Shown one piece after another: positions 14,478 to 15,408 of a DNA stretch of 15,408 nt. Each line of letters opens with the position of its first letter. Within the stretch, counting starts at the first letter, position 1. The notes under the pieces are model-generated. The model worked only from the letters and a program-made list of their open reading frames with translations. It was not told where the DNA came from and made no database searches. The stretch is from Pseudomonadota bacterium (lineage in GTDB: Bacteria; Pseudomonadota; Alphaproteobacteria; Ferrovibrionales; Ferrovibrionaceae), in NCBI GenBank assembly GCA_021793055.1, contig JAJYTL010000041.1:1-15408 (forward strand). Reading direction: 5' to 3'. Both the position numbers and the translations under genes were made by a program.

Positions 14478-15408
14478 ATGGTCTCTCCCGCCGCTCCAAG
14501 CCTCGGCACCGTGACGCCGCAAAGCCTGACGGTCGCGAATTTTCGCCTCGTAAGCGGCGCGGTTCTGCCGCAAGCGACCATCGCCTACGAGACCTATGGT
14601 CGGCTCGCGGCCGACAAGCGCAACGCCGTTCTCATCACCCACGGCTATACCTCAAGCGGCCATGCCGCCGGGTTGAACGCGGCGGGCGAGCTCGGCTGGT
14701 GGGACAACATCGTCGGGCCGGGCAAGGCGATCGACACCGATCGCGTGTTCGCGATCGCTTCCAACATGCTGGGTTCGAGCTTCGGCTCGACCGGGCCGGG
14801 CAGCATCGACCCGCGGACCGGCATGCCCTACGGTCCGGACTTTCCCGATATCGCCCTCGCCGACATCGTCAATCTGCAGAAGGCGCTGCTCGATCACCTC
14901 GGCATCCCGCATCTGATCGCGGTCGCCGGGATTTCCTTCGGCGGCTATCAGGCCTTTCAATGGGGCGTGAGCTATCCCGACTTCATGGACGGCCTGGTGC
15001 CGGTGGTGACGGCACCGGACGGCCGCGCCGTCGATCTCAAGGATCCCAATCCGTTGCAGAAACTGCTCGACGATCCGAATTGGAACGGCGGCCGCTTCTA
15101 CGACCGGGGCGGCGTCTTCGCGACGCTGGCCGACGTGCGTTACGATTTTCTCCGGCTCTACGGCATGGCGGAACAGATTGAGGCGCGCTTTCCCGTTGCG
15201 GCGGCGCGCGAGGCCGAGTTGCGCCGCATGGCCGAAGCCTGGGCGCGGAACTTCGATGCCAATTCGCTGTTCGTGCTGCGCGGCGCGGCGGGCCGCTTCT
15301 CGGTCTCCGACCAGCTCGCGAAAATCCGCGCCAAGGTGCTCTATGTTCTTGCCACCACCGACAAGCTGTTTCCGCCGAGCCTGGCGCCGATGGTGATGGC
15401 TAAGTTCA
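14478..15408 (+). CDS. MetX-like alpha/beta hydrolase (homoserine acetyltransferase family), 3' end missing
   Basis: Alpha/beta-hydrolase fold protein of the homoserine O-acetyltransferase family; 310 residues are visible and the frame is still open at the window end. Family marks: GWWDNIVGPGKAIDTDRVFAI near 73-93, SNMLGSSFGSTGPGSIDPRTG (95-115, in part), PDIALADIVNLQKALLDHLGI, nucleophile Ser153 in AGISFGGYQAFQWGVSYPD, NWNGGRFYD, FDANS at 259-263, and probable acid Asp295 in TTDKLFPP; the catalytic His should lie beyond the window. It departs from true MetX at key places: HGYTSSGH for HALTGDSH, and GISFGGYQ for GGSMGGMQ. It may thus be a paralogue with another acyl transfer or hydrolysis role. 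ATG 14478 has AAAGG about nine bases upstream. The 40-bp gap after dapD suggests one transcript. Confidence 0.82.
   Translation, partial: MVSPAAPSLGTVTPQSLTVANFRLVSGAVLPQATIAYETYGRLAADKRNAVLITHGYTSSGHAAGLNAAGELGWWDNIVGPGKAIDTDRVFAIASNMLGSSFGSTGPGSIDPRTGMPYGPDFPDIALADIVNLQKALLDHLGIPHLIAVAGISFGGYQAFQWGVSYPDFMDGLVPVVTAPDGRAVDLKDPNPLQKLLDDPNWNGGRFYDRGGVFATLADVRYDFLRLYGMAEQIEARFPVAAAREAELRRMAEAWARNFDANSLFVLRGAAGRFSVSDQLAKIRAKVLYVLATTDKLFPPSLAPMVMAKF

Overview
The window reads as chromosome of a GC-rich alphaproteobacterium, most likely from Rhodospirillales or a close relative. The support is the dnaX-ybaB-recR cluster, the rpmH-rnpA-yidD-yidC-engB-argB block leading on to a HAD nucleotidase and dapD, a DUF2336 protein (a family I know mainly from alphaproteobacteria), a CtrA-type box, and clustered GANTC sites. 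Nearly all of it is coding. No tRNA, rRNA, CRISPR array, insertion sequence or integrase was seen.

Left part (1-2957): the 3' part of dnaX runs into ybaB (4-bp overlap) and then recR, a replication/recombination operon. It converges on a minus-strand 1-Cys peroxiredoxin gene. Upstream of that gene, at about 3001-3092, is an AT-rich divergent control region, very unlike the rest of the window.

Metabolic operon (3239-5315): a DapA-superfamily lyase that lacks the DapA substrate arginine is followed by the two halves of a split thiamine-diphosphate 2-oxoacid decarboxylase. All three genes are coupled by 4-bp stop/start overlaps. The substrate is not evident, and this is the best candidate here for an undescribed pathway. 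A strong hairpin separates it from the rpmH promoter.

Core block (5379-9679): ribosomal protein L34, RNase P protein, YidD, YidC insertase, EngB GTPase and N-acetylglutamate kinase. Four perfect 17-bp tandem repeats, each holding a GATTC (GANTC) site, lie across the engB stop and run up to the argB promoter.

Right part (9669-15408): a minus-strand pair, a PAS/degenerate-GGDEF/EAL phosphodiesterase followed by a DUF2336 repeat protein, lies between argB and the HAD gene. A perfect TTAA-N7-TTAA CtrA box sits at the promoter of the EAL gene. Then come a HAD pyrimidine-nucleotidase-like gene, dapD with its own near-consensus promoter, and the 5' part of a divergent MetX-like alpha/beta hydrolase gene that runs off the window. 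argB and dapD supply arginine and lysine/diaminopimelate synthesis; the EAL/DUF2336 pair looks like a signalling insert.
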